Source of the DNA: Pseudomonas sp. FEN
GTDB lineage: Bacteria; Pseudomonadota; Gammaproteobacteria; Pseudomonadales; Pseudomonadaceae
NCBI RefSeq assembly: GCF_904067045.1
Contig: NZ_CAJFDC010000010.1
Location: 124,001 to 188,000 of the forward strand
Direction of reading: 5' to 3'
Length of the DNA stretch: 64,000 nt
Numbering within the stretch: the first letter of the stretch is position 1; each line of letters starts with the position of its first letter. The notes below the pieces were generated by a model. It worked only from the letters and a program-made list of their open reading frames with translations. It had not been told where the DNA came from and made no database searches. Positions 1 through 7,532 of the stretch are shown one piece after another. The position numbers and the translations under genes were made by a program.

Positions 1-2
1 TC

Positions 3-905
3 GCGGCGGCGATTCCGGCGATCATCTCCGGCGGCATTGCCGAGCGGGCGCGGTTTGCCCCGCAGTTGTGCGCCACCGCGCTGATCGTGGCCTTCATCTA
101 TCCATTTTTCGAAGGCTTGGTCTGGAACGGCAACTTTGGTCTGCAGGCGTGGCTGTTGGCTCGTTTTGGCGCCAGTTTCCATGATTTCGCCGGCTCCGTG
201 GTGGTGCACGCCATGGGGGGCTGGCTGGCGCTGGCGGCGGTACTGTTGCTCGGGCCGCGCCAGGGGCGCTATCGCGAGGGGCGCCTGGTGGCGTTCGCGC
301 CGTCGAGCATTCCGTTCCTGGCCCTGGGCTCGTGGATCCTGATCGTCGGCTGGTTCGGTTTCAACGTCATGAGCGCACAGACCCTGCAAGGGGTGAGCGG
401 GCTGGTGGCGGTCAATTCCTTGATGGCGATGGTCGGCGGCACGGTGACGGCGTTGATCGTCGGTCGCAATGACCCGGGCTTTCTGCATAACGGGCCCCTG
501 GCCGGGCTGGTGGCGATCTGCGCCGGTTCTGACCTGATGCACCCGGTGGGGGCGCTGGTCACCGGCGCGGTGGCGGGCGGGTTGTTTGTCTGGTGCTTTA
601 TCGCGGCTCAGAGCCAGTGGAAGATCGACGATGTGCTGGGTGTCTGGCCGTTGCATGGCCTGTGCGGGGTCTGGGGCGGGATTGCCTGTGGGATCTTCGG
701 GCAGCAGGCGTTGGGTGGCCTGGGTGGCGTCAGCCTGGTCAGCCAGTTGATTGGCACCGCGCTGGGGGTGGTGGTGGCCCTGGCCGGCGGCTTTGCGGTG
801 TATGGGGTGATCAAGGCGGTGCATGGCCTGCGGCTGAGTCAGGAAGAGGAGTACTACGGTGCCGACCTGTCGATTCACAAGATCGGCGCGGTGAGCCAGG
901 ACTGA
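3..905 (+). CDS. Ammonium transporter, Amt family (5' end outside window)
   Basis: This is the C-terminal ~300 residues of an Amt/Mep/Rh-type ammonium channel, an inner-membrane protein. The frame is open from base 3 and ends at a TGA at 903–905, so the start lies outside the window. Amt-family features visible are PAIISGGIAERARF near the beginning, DFAGSVVVHAMGGWLAL, and GPLAGLVAICAGSDLMHP in the second half, with several hydrophobic helices and a short charged cytoplasmic tail (LRLSQEEEYYGADLSIHK). The family usually carries about 11 helices. No downstream partner (glnK) follows. The family call is firm; the exact paralogue is unknown. Confidence 0.92.
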   Translation, partial: AAAIPAIISGGIAERARFAPQLCATALIVAFIYPFFEGLVWNGNFGLQAWLLARFGASFHDFAGSVVVHAMGGWLALAAVLLLGPRQGRYREGRLVAFAPSSIPFLALGSWILIVGWFGFNVMSAQTLQGVSGLVAVNSLMAMVGGTVTALIVGRNDPGFLHNGPLAGLVAICAGSDLMHPVGALVTGAVAGGLFVWCFIAAQSQWKIDDVLGVWPLHGLCGVWGGIACGIFGQQALGGLGGVSLVSQLIGTALGVVVALAGGFAVYGVIKAVHGLRLSQEEEYYGADLSIHKIGAVSQD

Positions 906-988
906 TCCGGCCCGGTTCAAGAGGATGGCTCGACGCTCTCTCGGCGCGGGCCTAAAATAGAGACCTCTCTTGGACCGGACCTTGCCCC

Positions 989-1228
989 ATGCCTCCTGAA
1001 TGCCAGCTGTTCGGCACCTTGGGTTGCCATCTCTGTGAACTCGCCGAAGCGCAACTGATGCCGCTGGTCGTCGAGCACGGCCTGATGGTGGAACTGGTGG
1101 ATATCGCCGACAGCGAAGCCTTGTTCGAAACCTATGGCTTGCGTATCCCGGTCCTGCGCCGCGTGGATACGGGGGCCGAACTGGGTTGGCCCTTTGATGT
1201 CGAGCAGGTCGTGACCTTTCTGAGTTGA
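989..1228 (+). CDS. Small glutaredoxin-like protein (DUF836 type)
   Basis: A 79-residue protein with the thioredoxin-fold signature of short glutaredoxin-like proteins. It begins with a beta strand (CQLFGTLGCHLCELAEAQ) carrying a CHLC dithiol motif and has the typical cis-proline segment LRIPVLRR, with a strand-helix finish (GWPFDVEQVVTFL). It probably works as a cytoplasmic thiol oxidoreductase, but the substrate is unknown. The ATG start gives the full expected domain. It is a single gene between the ammonium transporter and a small membrane protein. Confidence 0.8.
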   Translation: MPPECQLFGTLGCHLCELAEAQLMPLVVEHGLMVELVDIADSEALFETYGLRIPVLRRVDTGAELGWPFDVEQVVTFLS

Positions 1229-1394
1229 ACCTCTTTTCAGCACTCCAGCAGCGGATCGGTCGATCCGTCGTGCGCTTGCCGAGCCCTTCTGTTTCATCAA
1301 ATTACCTGCGGTTGCGCTTGAAAAACGACTGTGCTTACGTCGCTGCATGACGTTTGACGCAGCACGTTCCAGTGGTGCAAGGGAGGGAGATGAA

Positions 1395-1595
1395 ATGAAA
1401 GGGAGGTCGATTCTGCTGGTCAACCAACTGGGCGGTCGCAAGTTTCTGGCCACCGTGGTGGTTGGCGTAAGCACCGCGATGTTGACCTGGTATGGAAAGA
1501 TTGATGGTGGGACCTACGCCATGGTGATCCTCGGCACTGTGGGCTCGTTCATCGGCGGCAACGTCTATGGAAAAGTCCACCCCAGGGAATCATGA
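1395..1595 (+). CDS. Small two-helix membrane protein, function unknown
   Basis: A 66-residue product starting at ATG 1395, chosen because GGGAGGGAG lies 5–13 bases before it; an in-frame ATG at 1347 has no such site. The first ~15 residues are basic (MKGRSILLVNQLGGRK). They are followed by two hydrophobic segments, about residues 17–30 and 38–55, the second being glycine-rich (VILGTVGSFIGGNVYGK). The size and shape recall small phage-type membrane proteins, but no family is recognised. It lies just before the SOS-box gene at 1746. Confidence 0.55.
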   Translation: MKGRSILLVNQLGGRKFLATVVVGVSTAMLTWYGKIDGGTYAMVILGTVGSFIGGNVYGKVHPRES

Positions 1596-1645
1596 GGGCG
1601 GCCGGCGGGCGGTAATCGGTTGGCGGGTCATCAAAAAATAAGTTA

Positions 1646-1661
1646 CTGTATGTTTATACAG
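1646..1661 (+). promoter_or_regulatory. LexA (SOS) box
   Basis: CTGTATGTTTATACAG matches the gamma-proteobacterial LexA operator CTGT-N8-ACAG at all eight fixed positions with an AT-rich centre. It lies 84 bases before the ATG of the next gene, in a non-coding gap, and is read as that gene's operator. Confidence 0.75.
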
Positions 1662-1745
1662 TTTTCGTTCCGGTGTTGGGACAGGATGCCCACCCTGACG
1701 TGCGCACCCGGGAACGGAATCCAGAGAGATAAAGAGGGTTAAAGC

Positions 1746-2078
1746 ATGCTCAATGTCGAACAATTGAAATCCAGCGTGAACCGCATGTCCGCTGATGTGG
1801 TGCGTGAGGCGGTCCTGGAGTTGCGCCTGGACGGCCTGGTAACGGAAGGCAAGACCCCGTTCAACAAGTTGCACTTCAATACCTGTTTCGCGGAAATCGA
1901 AGCCTTGTTCCAGCGCGCGGGCTATCACCGACAACTGGATGTGGTGGGTTACCAGGGGCTGTTGTATGCGCTCTACGATCCGGGGCGCTGGGAGGCCGTG
2001 GATGTGTTGCGCTGGTTGAAGGATTACACCGAGGCGGCCAGTGCCAGGCGGCTGGAGAGCAAGATCGCCAGCGGCTGA
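1746..2078 (+). CDS. Hypothetical 110-residue protein with an upstream SOS box
   Basis: The product is soluble and mostly helical by eye, with no signal peptide or membrane segment. The N-terminal part (MLNVEQLKSSVNRMSADVV) could be a small helix-turn-helix-like or coiled segment. The C-terminal half has conserved-looking aromatic positions (GYHRQLDVVGYQGLLYALYD, then WEAVDVLRWLKDYTE). I do not recognise the family. An AGAGAGATAAAGAGGG purine-rich stretch precedes the ATG. The LexA box upstream suggests induction by DNA damage, but this is inference from the operator only. Confidence 0.75.
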   Translation: MLNVEQLKSSVNRMSADVVREAVLELRLDGLVTEGKTPFNKLHFNTCFAEIEALFQRAGYHRQLDVVGYQGLLYALYDPGRWEAVDVLRWLKDYTEAASARRLESKIASG

Positions 2079-2182
2079 GAGTCGGGTGTGCTGGCGGGGA
2101 CGTGGATGGTTTTTCCGCGAGCCTAGGTTCCGCCGGGGTCTTGCTGGATAATACCGGCTCGTCCAGCCGTTCGAGTCCTCTC

Positions 2183-3073
2183 ATGTCCGCCTTGTCCTTC
2201 AATGCCGCCGAGCACCAGGCCAGCACCCTGTACCTGCCACCCGGTTCGTGGGCAACGGTGCTGGACTGCCTGTGCGAACACTTCAAGGCGATCAGCCGCG
2301 AACAATGGCTCGACCGCATTGCCCGCGGTCGGGTGCTGGACGCGGGGGGCGTCGCGATCAGCGCGCGGCTGCCTTACCGTGAAGGCTTGCGCATTCACTA
2401 CTTTCGCGAGGTGCCCGACGAGACGCCGATTCCGGTCACTGAGACGATTCTCTACGCCGACGAGCACCTGGTGGTGGCGGACAAACCGCATTTCCTGCCG
2501 GTGACGCCGGCCGGCGAATATGTCGAGCAGACCTTGTTGCGGCGGCTGATCCGCCGCCTGGACAATCCGCACCTGGTGCCGCTGCACCGTATCGACCGGC
2601 ACACCGCGGGCCTGGTGTTGTTCTCGGCTGATCCGGCGAGCCGTTCGGCTTATCAGGCGCTGTTTCCGACAAGACAGATTGAAAAGCGCTACGAGGCAAT
2701 TGCCCGTGCCTTGCCGGAGCTGTCGTTTCCCCTGGTCCATAAAAGCCGACTGGTGGAGGGCGAACCGTTTTTCCGGATGCGCGAAGGCGTTGGTGCCAGC
2801 AATACCGAAACCGCGGTCGAGGTCGCGGAAAAAAATGGCGAACTGTGGCGCTATGGGTTGTATCCGGTCACGGGCAAGAAGCACCAGTTGCGAGTCCATA
2901 TGGCGGCACTGGGGGCGGGGATCTGCAATGACCCGTTTTATCCACAGGTGCTCAAGGATGCCGAGGATGACTACGCCAACCCGCTCAAGCTATTGGCCCA
3001 GGGTTTGCGCTTTCGCGACCCGCTCAGTGGCCAGGTGCGCTGCTTCGAGAGCGAGATCATCCTGCACTGGTGA
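2183..3073 (+). CDS. RluA-family RNA pseudouridine synthase
   Basis: A 296-residue enzyme isomerising uridine to pseudouridine in rRNA or tRNA. The RluA catalytic motif HRIDRHTAG is present, with the nucleophilic Asp at about residue 138. The KPHFLPVTPAG segment precedes it, and the C-terminal motif GKKHQLRVHMAALG is also typical. The N-terminal 75 residues (ISREQWLDRIARGRV) look like a short S4-like RNA-binding element. ATG 2183 was chosen over a GTG at 2102 because the latter adds low-complexity sequence not expected in the family. The exact RNA target cannot be told from sequence. Confidence 0.88.
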   Translation: MSALSFNAAEHQASTLYLPPGSWATVLDCLCEHFKAISREQWLDRIARGRVLDAGGVAISARLPYREGLRIHYFREVPDETPIPVTETILYADEHLVVADKPHFLPVTPAGEYVEQTLLRRLIRRLDNPHLVPLHRIDRHTAGLVLFSADPASRSAYQALFPTRQIEKRYEAIARALPELSFPLVHKSRLVEGEPFFRMREGVGASNTETAVEVAEKNGELWRYGLYPVTGKKHQLRVHMAALGAGICNDPFYPQVLKDAEDDYANPLKLLAQGLRFRDPLSGQVRCFESEIILHW

Positions 3074-3085
3074 AGCCCGCGGCCG

Positions 3086-3529
3086 TCAATGGCAAGCCTG
3101 GGCCGCGCTCACCGCCGCCCGCAGGCCCAGCAGGTAGCTGTCGACACCGAAACCGCAGATCTGCCCACGAGCCACTTCGGCCAGCACCGACGGCTGGTGC
3201 AAGGGTTCGTTGCGATGGATATTGGCCATGTGCAACTCGATCACCGGTACCGACAGGTGGGCCAGGGCGTCGCGAATATCGTAGCTGCTATGGGCCCAGG
3301 CACCGGCATTGATCAGTACCGCGTCCACTTGTTCGCGGGCGCCCTGCTGGATCCGTATGCACATCGCTCCCTCGCTGTTGGTCTGGAAACTGGTGACATC
3401 CACGTCAAGCTCCCTGGCCAGCACGCGCAGGCGGTCGTCGATCTGCTCCAGGGTGATGCTGGCATGACGGATCGGCTCGCACTTGCCGAACAGATGGTGA
3501 TTGATACCGTGCAGCATGAGGACTTTCAT
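3086..3529 (-). CDS. Type II dehydroquinase-like protein (AroQ fold, altered active site)
   Basis: A 147-residue protein with the whole type II 3-dehydroquinate dehydratase layout: MLHGIN near the N terminus, SFQTNSEGAMCIRIQ, INAGAWAHSSYDIRDAL, and VIELHMANIHRNEP followed by GFGVDSYLLGL. The normal loop …TREPEIYGSTTL… is here GKCEPIRHASITL, so the catalytic Arg is Cys17 and the catalytic Tyr aligns with His22. The FRH part after the active-site His is also changed to LHQ. The Asn (GIN) and the His (NIH) are kept. It may be an inactive or re-purposed paralogue; normal shikimate-pathway activity is doubtful. Confidence 0.8.
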   Translation of the reverse strand: MKVLMLHGINHHLFGKCEPIRHASITLEQIDDRLRVLARELDVDVTSFQTNSEGAMCIRIQQGAREQVDAVLINAGAWAHSSYDIRDALAHLSVPVIELHMANIHRNEPLHQPSVLAEVARGQICGFGVDSYLLGLRAAVSAAQACH

Positions 3530-3631
3530 GGTTCGGCTCCCGGAGGGGGAATGAGTCCAAGTGAGGGGTTCTCATAGAATAGGCCGTACCCGAGGGTTGT
3601 GCCTGTGCGCTGTCGCTGCCGCGAGGAAACG

Positions 3632-3658
3632 ACGGAGCCCGCGCAGGGCGGGCTCCGT
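3632..3658 (-). terminator. Hairpin after the YgdI/YgdR lipoprotein gene
   Basis: An 11-bp perfect stem (ACGGAGCCCGC with its complement) and a 5-base loop, 20 bases past the lipoprotein stop codon on the minus strand. The downstream tract (GTTTCC) is only weakly T-rich. Confidence 0.6.
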
Positions 3659-3677
3659 GTTGGGACGTTCGCGGGGC

Positions 3678-3899
3678 TTACAGCTCCTTGACGGTACGCA
3701 CCTGGTCTTTGTTGATGCGGGTCTTTTTACCGTCCAGTTGCTTGAATTCGTAGAATCCTGAATTTTCGTCGTATCTGGGGGTATCCACGGCCTGGATTTC
3801 ACGCCCGTCGTTCAAGGTGATCACCGTCGGCGACGAGCAACCGGCGAGGGCGGCGAGGCTGGCTGTCAGCAGGAGCGCGGCAAGAGTCCGTTGTGTCAT
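3678..3899 (-). CDS. YgdI/YgdR-family small lipoprotein
   Basis: A 73-residue lipoprotein. Residues 1–20 form a lipoprotein signal with the lipobox LAGC, so the mature protein starts at Cys20–Cys21 (GCSSPTVITLNDGREI). The rest is the short SH3-like fold typical of YgdI/YgdR: TVITLNDGREIQAVDTPRYDE, then FYEFKQLDGK and INKDQVRTVKEL. It should sit in the cell envelope; its role is unknown throughout the family. It is monocistronic, with a hairpin terminator after it. Confidence 0.9.
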   Translation of the reverse strand: MTQRTLAALLLTASLAALAGCSSPTVITLNDGREIQAVDTPRYDENSGFYEFKQLDGKKTRINKDQVRTVKEL

Positions 3900-3995
3900 G
3901 GTACTTCTCCAAAAGGGGCAGGTTGAGAATAGCGTTGATTGGTGTCGGATCCGATAAATTACAGCACTGATTATTAGTTTCTGACGTGCACAGGC

Positions 3996-4607
3996 TCAGC
4001 AAGTTCCTGATAAGTGCCCATCCGGCGAGTGAGCAGCCGGTTGCAGCAGCTCTGGCGTGTTCAGATTGGCCAGCCTGGGATCACCGGGCAGACATTCCAG
4101 GGCCTGTGCCCGCAGTTGCAGCAGGATCTTGCGTGGGCTGCGCTCACCCAGGGCCCAGGCGCTTTCGAAGGCCCCGGCCAGCGCCGTGGGAATCACGCAC
4201 AACAGCGGTTCCCAGTGCTCGCCCTGGCGTAGCATCAGCGGTTTTTGCGGATCGCGGCGAACCGCGTCGAGCATGGCGCCGAGCAAAGCGCTGTCGATCT
4301 GCGGCACATCGCAGGGCAGCACCAGCAGATGGTCATGGCGAGCCGCCGCGAGGCCCGCGCGGATCCCGGCCAGGGGGCCGGGAAAATCCTGGCTGTCGTC
4401 GCTCACCAACTGGTCGGCGTAGGTGGCGTAGCGCTCCTGGTTGCGGTTGCAGGAAATGATCAGGTCATCGCTGAATGGGCGTGCCACGGCGTGCAGATGG
4501 GCGATCAGCGGCTGCCCGCGCCACTCCAGCAGGCCTTTGTCCTGGCCGCCCATGCGTTGGCCGCGACCGCCGGCCAGGAGCAGAATGGAAAGATTGTTCA
4601 CGGGCAT
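3996..4607 (-). CDS. mobA: Molybdenum cofactor guanylyltransferase MobA
   Basis: A 203-residue enzyme that attaches GMP to molybdopterin to form the bis-MGD cofactor. The nucleotide-binding motif [19 protein letters not shown] is at residues ~11–29, followed by PLIAHLHAV, the [13 protein letters not shown] segment and the metal-binding LPCDVPQID. The ATG at 4607 was chosen because the open frame further upstream overlaps the divergent moaB gene. It is divergent from moaB and moeA, and the three form a molybdopterin cluster. The gene matters here because anaerobic nitrate respiration uses this cofactor. Confidence 0.93.
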   Translation of the reverse strand: MPVNNLSILLLAGGRGQRMGGQDKGLLEWRGQPLIAHLHAVARPFSDDLIISCNRNQERYATYADQLVSDDSQDFPGPLAGIRAGLAAARHDHLLVLPCDVPQIDSALLGAMLDAVRRDPQKPLMLRQGEHWEPLLCVIPTALAGAFESAWALGERSPRKILLQLRAQALECLPGDPRLANLNTPELLQPAAHSPDGHLSGTC

Positions 4608-4686
4608 GGGCAGTCTCGACAGCAGCGATGAAAAGGGACGCTGTGATATAACACTGGGCTGTTCCTCCTTCAACTGGACCGAGCCT

Positions 4687-5226
4687 ATGAAAGCCAAGGC
4701 TGATACACCTTTCGTACCGCTGAACATCGCGGTGTTGACCGTCAGTGACACCCGCACCTTCGATACCGACACCTCGGGGCAGGTCTTCGTCGACCGCCTG
4801 GGCGCCGCCGGGCACCGTCTCGCCGAACGAGTGTTGCTCAAGGACGATCTCTATCGGATTCGTGCGCAGGTCGCCACCTGGATCGCCGACGACCTGATCC
4901 AGGTCGTGCTGATCACCGGTGGCACCGGTTTTACCGGGCGCGACAGCACCCCGGAAGCGGTGGCCTGTCTGCTGGACAAGCAGGTCGACGGTTTCGGCGA
5001 ACTGTTCCGGCAGATTTCCGTGGCGGACATCGGCACCTCCACCGTGCAATCCCGGGCGTTGGCGGGGCTGGCCAATGGCACGCTGGTCTGCTGCCTGCCG
5101 GGTTCGACCAACGCGGTGCGCACCGGCTGGGACGGAATCCTCGCCGAGCAACTGGACTCGCGCCATCGCCCATGCAACTTCGTACCGCACCTGAAACAGG
5201 CGGCGCCTTGTGAATCCCGTGGGTAA
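4687..5226 (+). CDS. moaB: Molybdenum cofactor biosynthesis protein MoaB
   Basis: A 179-residue MoCF-fold protein, the likely molybdopterin adenylyltransferase type. It has [12 protein letters not shown] near the N terminus, the [19 protein letters not shown] substrate-binding loop and [20 protein letters not shown]. The ATG at 4687 follows CTGGACCGAGCCT and excludes a long overlap with mobA. Its last 17 bases overlap the GTG start of moeA, which suggests translational coupling. Confidence 0.93.
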   Translation: MKAKADTPFVPLNIAVLTVSDTRTFDTDTSGQVFVDRLGAAGHRLAERVLLKDDLYRIRAQVATWIADDLIQVVLITGGTGFTGRDSTPEAVACLLDKQVDGFGELFRQISVADIGTSTVQSRALAGLANGTLVCCLPGSTNAVRTGWDGILAEQLDSRHRPCNFVPHLKQAAPCESRG

Positions 5227-6436
5227 GCCGGGCAAGGGCGGTGCATTGATGCCAGTGGAAGTCGCCCTGGCCCGTCTGCTTGAACTGGCCGAGGCGGCGC
5301 CGATCCGTGAGTCGCAGTCTGTGCCATTGGCGCAAGTCGACGGGCGGGTGCTGGCCGCGGACCTGGTTTCCAGCCTCGACCTGCCGCCCTGGCCCAACAG
5401 CGCCATGGACGGTTACGCCCTGTGTGTGTCCGATTGGCACGGCGAGCCGCTGCCGGTCAGCCAGCGCATCTTTGCCGGGCAGGTCCCCGAGCCGTTGCAG
5501 CCGGGCACCTGCGCGCGGATTTTCACCGGCGCGCCGGTTCCGCTGGGGGCCGATTGCGTCGAAATGCAGGAAAACACCGAAGTGCTCGCCGATGGGCGGG
5601 TGCGTTTCATCGAAGCGCTGACTGTGGCGCGGAATATCCGCCCGCGGGGCCAGGAAACCACGGTGGGCGAGGTGGTGCTGGCCGCCGGGACCCGGCTGGG
5701 GCCAATCGAGCAGGGCCTGGCGGCGTCCCTCGGTTGCGCCGAACTGAATGTGCTGCGCCGGGTGCGGGTGGCGGTGCTGTCCACCGGCGATGAGCTGGTC
5801 GAGCCGGGCCAGCCGCTGGGGCCGGGGCAGATCTACAACAGCAACCGCGTGTTGCTGTGCAGCTGGTTGACGCGCCAGGGCTGCGAGGTGCTGGATGCGG
5901 GGATCCTGCCGGATGACCTGGAGGCTACCCGGCAGCGTTTGACACAGCTGGACGATGTCGACCTGATCCTGTCCACGGGCGGGGTCTCGGTGGGCGAAGC
6001 CGATTTCCTCGGCGTCGCCTTGCGTGAGGCGGGCGAACTGGAGCTATGGAAGCTGGCGATCAAGCCGGGAAAACCCCTGACCTTCGGGCATTTTCGCGGG
6101 GTACCGGTGATCGGCCTGCCGGGCAACCCGGCATCGACCCTGGTCACCTTCGCCTTGTTGGCGCGGCCTTATCTGCTGCGCCGCCAGGGGGTGCGGGAGG
6201 TTCAGCCGTTGCAGTTCAAGGTGCCGGCGGGGTTTGTCTGGCCCAAGCCGGGCAATCGCCGCGAATACCTGCGCGCGCGCCTGGAAAACGGCCGGGCGAC
6301 GATCTACCGCAACCAGAGTTCCGGTGTGTTGCGCAGCGCGGCCTGGGCCGAGGGCCTGGTCGAGGTGTTGGAGGGGAGCACCCTGGTGGAAGGCGACTGG
6401 GTGAACTTTATTCCATTGAGCGAAGTGCTGGGTTAG
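5210..6436 (+). CDS. moeA: Molybdopterin molybdenumtransferase MoeA
   Basis: A 408-residue enzyme inserting molybdate into adenylated molybdopterin. Family motifs are PPWPNSAMDGYAL near residue 65, RIFTGAPVPLGAD, the MoCF-domain motif STGGVSVGEADF and IGLPGNPASTLV, and a C-terminal beta-barrel domain. The GTG at 5210 overlaps moaB by 17 bases; an in-frame ATG at 5249 (MPVEVALARLL) would also give a complete domain and cannot be excluded. It is followed by a REP pair and then the convergent anr gene. Confidence 0.93.
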   Translation: MNPVGKPGKGGALMPVEVALARLLELAEAAPIRESQSVPLAQVDGRVLAADLVSSLDLPPWPNSAMDGYALCVSDWHGEPLPVSQRIFAGQVPEPLQPGTCARIFTGAPVPLGADCVEMQENTEVLADGRVRFIEALTVARNIRPRGQETTVGEVVLAAGTRLGPIEQGLAASLGCAELNVLRRVRVAVLSTGDELVEPGQPLGPGQIYNSNRVLLCSWLTRQGCEVLDAGILPDDLEATRQRLTQLDDVDLILSTGGVSVGEADFLGVALREAGELELWKLAIKPGKPLTFGHFRGVPVIGLPGNPASTLVTFALLARPYLLRRQGVREVQPLQFKVPAGFVWPKPGNRREYLRARLENGRATIYRNQSSGVLRSAAWAEGLVEVLEGSTLVEGDWVNFIPLSEVLG

Positions 6437-6441
6437 CCAGC

Positions 6442-6584
6442 GAGGTCTTTGGCGGTCTTGCGGGCCTCTTCGCGGATAAATCCGGCTCCCACTCTGTGTG
6501 TGTCGAACCCAGAGTTCGCATACGACTGCATACTTGTGGGAGCGGAGCTTGCCCGCGAAGCTCTTGGCGTCCTCCAGAACGCTA
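6442..6584. repeat. Inverted pair of REP elements
   Basis: Two Pseudomonas-type REP units facing each other: a degenerate unit (TTCGCGGATAAATCCGGCTC) and a canonical one (GTGGGAGCGGAGCTTGCCCG). The flanking pieces GGTCTTTGGCGGTCTTGC and GAAGCTCTTGGCG extend the symmetry. They fill the gap between the convergent genes moeA and anr. Confidence 0.75.
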
Positions 6585-6592
6585 CCACCGTA

Positions 6593-7327
6593 TCAGCCCT
6601 CCAGCGACCCACCGGCCAGCGCACAGAGCTGGATCGGGTCGAGGATGTGCACTTCCTTGCCTTCGGCGGCGATCAGTTCGTTGCTCTGGAAACGGGTAAA
6701 GACCCGGGAAACGGTTTCCACCGCCAGTCCCAGGTAGTTGCCGATCTCGTTGCGCGACATGCTCAGGCGGAACTGGTTGGCCGAGAAGCCCCGGGCGCGG
6801 AAACGTGCCGAGAGGTTGACCAGGAAAGTGGCGATGCGCTCATCGGCGGTTTTTTTCGACAGCAGCAACATCATTTGCTGGTCGTCGCGAATTTCCCGGC
6901 TCATCACCCGCATCAACTGACGTCGCAGTTGGGGCAGTTGCAGGGCCAGTTCGTCCAGGCGCTCGAAGGGGATCTCGCAGACCGAAGTGGTTTCCAGCGC
7001 CTGGGCCGAGACCGGATAAGTCTCGGTGTCCATGCCCGACAGGCCGACCAGCTCGCTCGGCAAATGAAAGCCGGTGATCTGTTCTTCGCCGCCGTCGCTC
7101 AGGCTGAAGGTCTTCAGCGCGCCGGAACGCACGGCGTAGACCGAACCGAACGCGTCGCCCTGGCGAAACAGGAACTCACCTTTCTTCAGTGGTCGGCCAC
7201 GTTTGACGATGTCGTCCAACGCGTCCATGTCCTCCATATTCAGCGAAAGCGGCAGGCAGAGCGGGGCCAGGCTGCAATCCTTGCAATGGGCCTGGTTAGG
7301 GGCGCGCAATTTCACTGGGTCGGACAT
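6593..7327 (-). CDS. anr: Oxygen-sensing regulator Anr (FNR family)
   Basis: A 244-residue global activator of low-oxygen genes. The [4Fe-4S] ligands expected of FNR are present: Cys15, Cys18 and Cys24 in the N-terminal segment, and Cys117 in the sensor domain. A cyclic-nucleotide-binding-like beta barrel follows, with a long dimerisation helix and a helix-turn-helix at ~188–212. The recognition motif ETVSR there matches the FNR-type E--SR that reads TTGAT half-sites. It lies next to hemN and the cbb3 cluster, which have matching boxes upstream. No such box was seen in front of anr itself. Confidence 0.95.
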   Translation of the reverse strand: MSDPVKLRAPNQAHCKDCSLAPLCLPLSLNMEDMDALDDIVKRGRPLKKGEFLFRQGDAFGSVYAVRSGALKTFSLSDGGEEQITGFHLPSELVGLSGMDTETYPVSAQALETTSVCEIPFERLDELALQLPQLRRQLMRVMSREIRDDQQMMLLLSKKTADERIATFLVNLSARFRARGFSANQFRLSMSRNEIGNYLGLAVETVSRVFTRFQSNELIAAEGKEVHILDPIQLCALAGGSLEG

Positions 7328-7532
7328 TTCTTAAATCCTTGTGGGAAAACACACATAAGACATAAGGGTAACTCAGCAAAGGGGGTCCAGGCCAGCCTGC
7401 GCCAAAATGGCACACCTGTGCAGATGGCGCGCACCACCTCCCCGGGTGAACCGCTGGATTCCGACTCGCCCGCGCCGCCATTCGCGGGACTGGATTATGC
7501 GCCTGAGGCGGCCGCTGAAGCGGGCCGAACCA

